Below are positions 12,817 to 12,903 of a DNA stretch of 12,903 nt, piece after piece. The stretch covers positions 1 to 12,903 of the forward strand of contig DBQU01000028.1 of NCBI GenBank assembly GCA_002305765.1, in the 5' to 3' direction. The number at the start of each line of letters is the position of its first letter. Positions within the stretch are counted from its first letter, which is position 1. A program made the translations under genes and the position numbers. The notes under the pieces are model-generated. The model was not told the origin of the DNA. It saw only the letters and a program-made list of their open reading frames with translations, and searched no databases. This DNA comes from Deltaproteobacteria bacterium UBA1386. GTDB taxonomy: Bacteria > Desulfobacterota > Syntrophorhabdia > Syntrophorhabdales > Syntrophorhabdaceae.

Positions 12817-12903
12817 CTTCCGGCAGTATGGCACCAACCTGCGGAAACGCGAATTCCTCTCGCCGGCAGCCAGTTTTGCCTTTAACCTTGTATGTTACTC
12901 CCC

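Noticed and set aside
12631..12885. 84-codon frame overlapping the end of the six-cysteine protein gene
   Set aside because: It runs through the intrinsic terminator and overlaps a well-supported secreted protein in another frame.

Overview
The window reads as a bacterial chromosome segment, moderately GC-rich by eye. It has Gram-negative-style Shine-Dalgarno (SD) sites, sigma70-like promoters and signal peptides suited to a periplasm. The gene mix (HAD-GH65 fusion, TqsA-like carrier, dual-RCK potassium channel, tandem universal stress protein) and the GCGGGTT-type repeats fit an anaerobic deltaproteobacterial (Desulfobacterota-like) organism. That placement is inference; no marker gene is present to prove it.

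Left part (about 1-4000) looks like an accessory island. It starts with the 5' stub of a small gene (67-135). A DUF4143-type AAA ATPase follows (145-1332), whose promoter is embedded in a 13-bp inverted repeat and predicts a leaderless mRNA. On the minus strand is a two-gene operon: a secreted protein of unknown function (2770-2018) followed by an NNPGN-type peptidoglycan-hydrolase-like protein (2006-1404). Next come an intact relative of the stub gene (2961-3257) and a minus-strand NERD-domain protein (3950-3396). The stub/ATPase locus and the intact small-gene locus share both 5' and 3' flanking sequences but differ in between, as if a cassette had been swapped.

Middle part (about 4000-7812): a gene-free stretch of about 600 bp holds a 66-bp hairpin-forming repeat and a good promoter. 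It leads into a large fused enzyme, a beta-phosphoglucomutase-like HAD domain plus a GH65 disaccharide phosphorylase. The GH65 half should release beta-glucose 1-phosphate and the HAD half should turn it into glucose 6-phosphate.

Right part (7813-12903): a putative membrane operon encodes a TqsA-like AI-2E family carrier, which appears to use an ATA start codon, and a two-TM potassium channel with two RCK domains. A convergent tandem universal stress protein follows, possibly coupled to a 46-codon upstream ORF. Then come the second copy of the hairpin repeat, a small secreted six-cysteine protein, and a clear intrinsic terminator at the right edge.

No tRNA, rRNA, CRISPR array or intact insertion sequence was seen.
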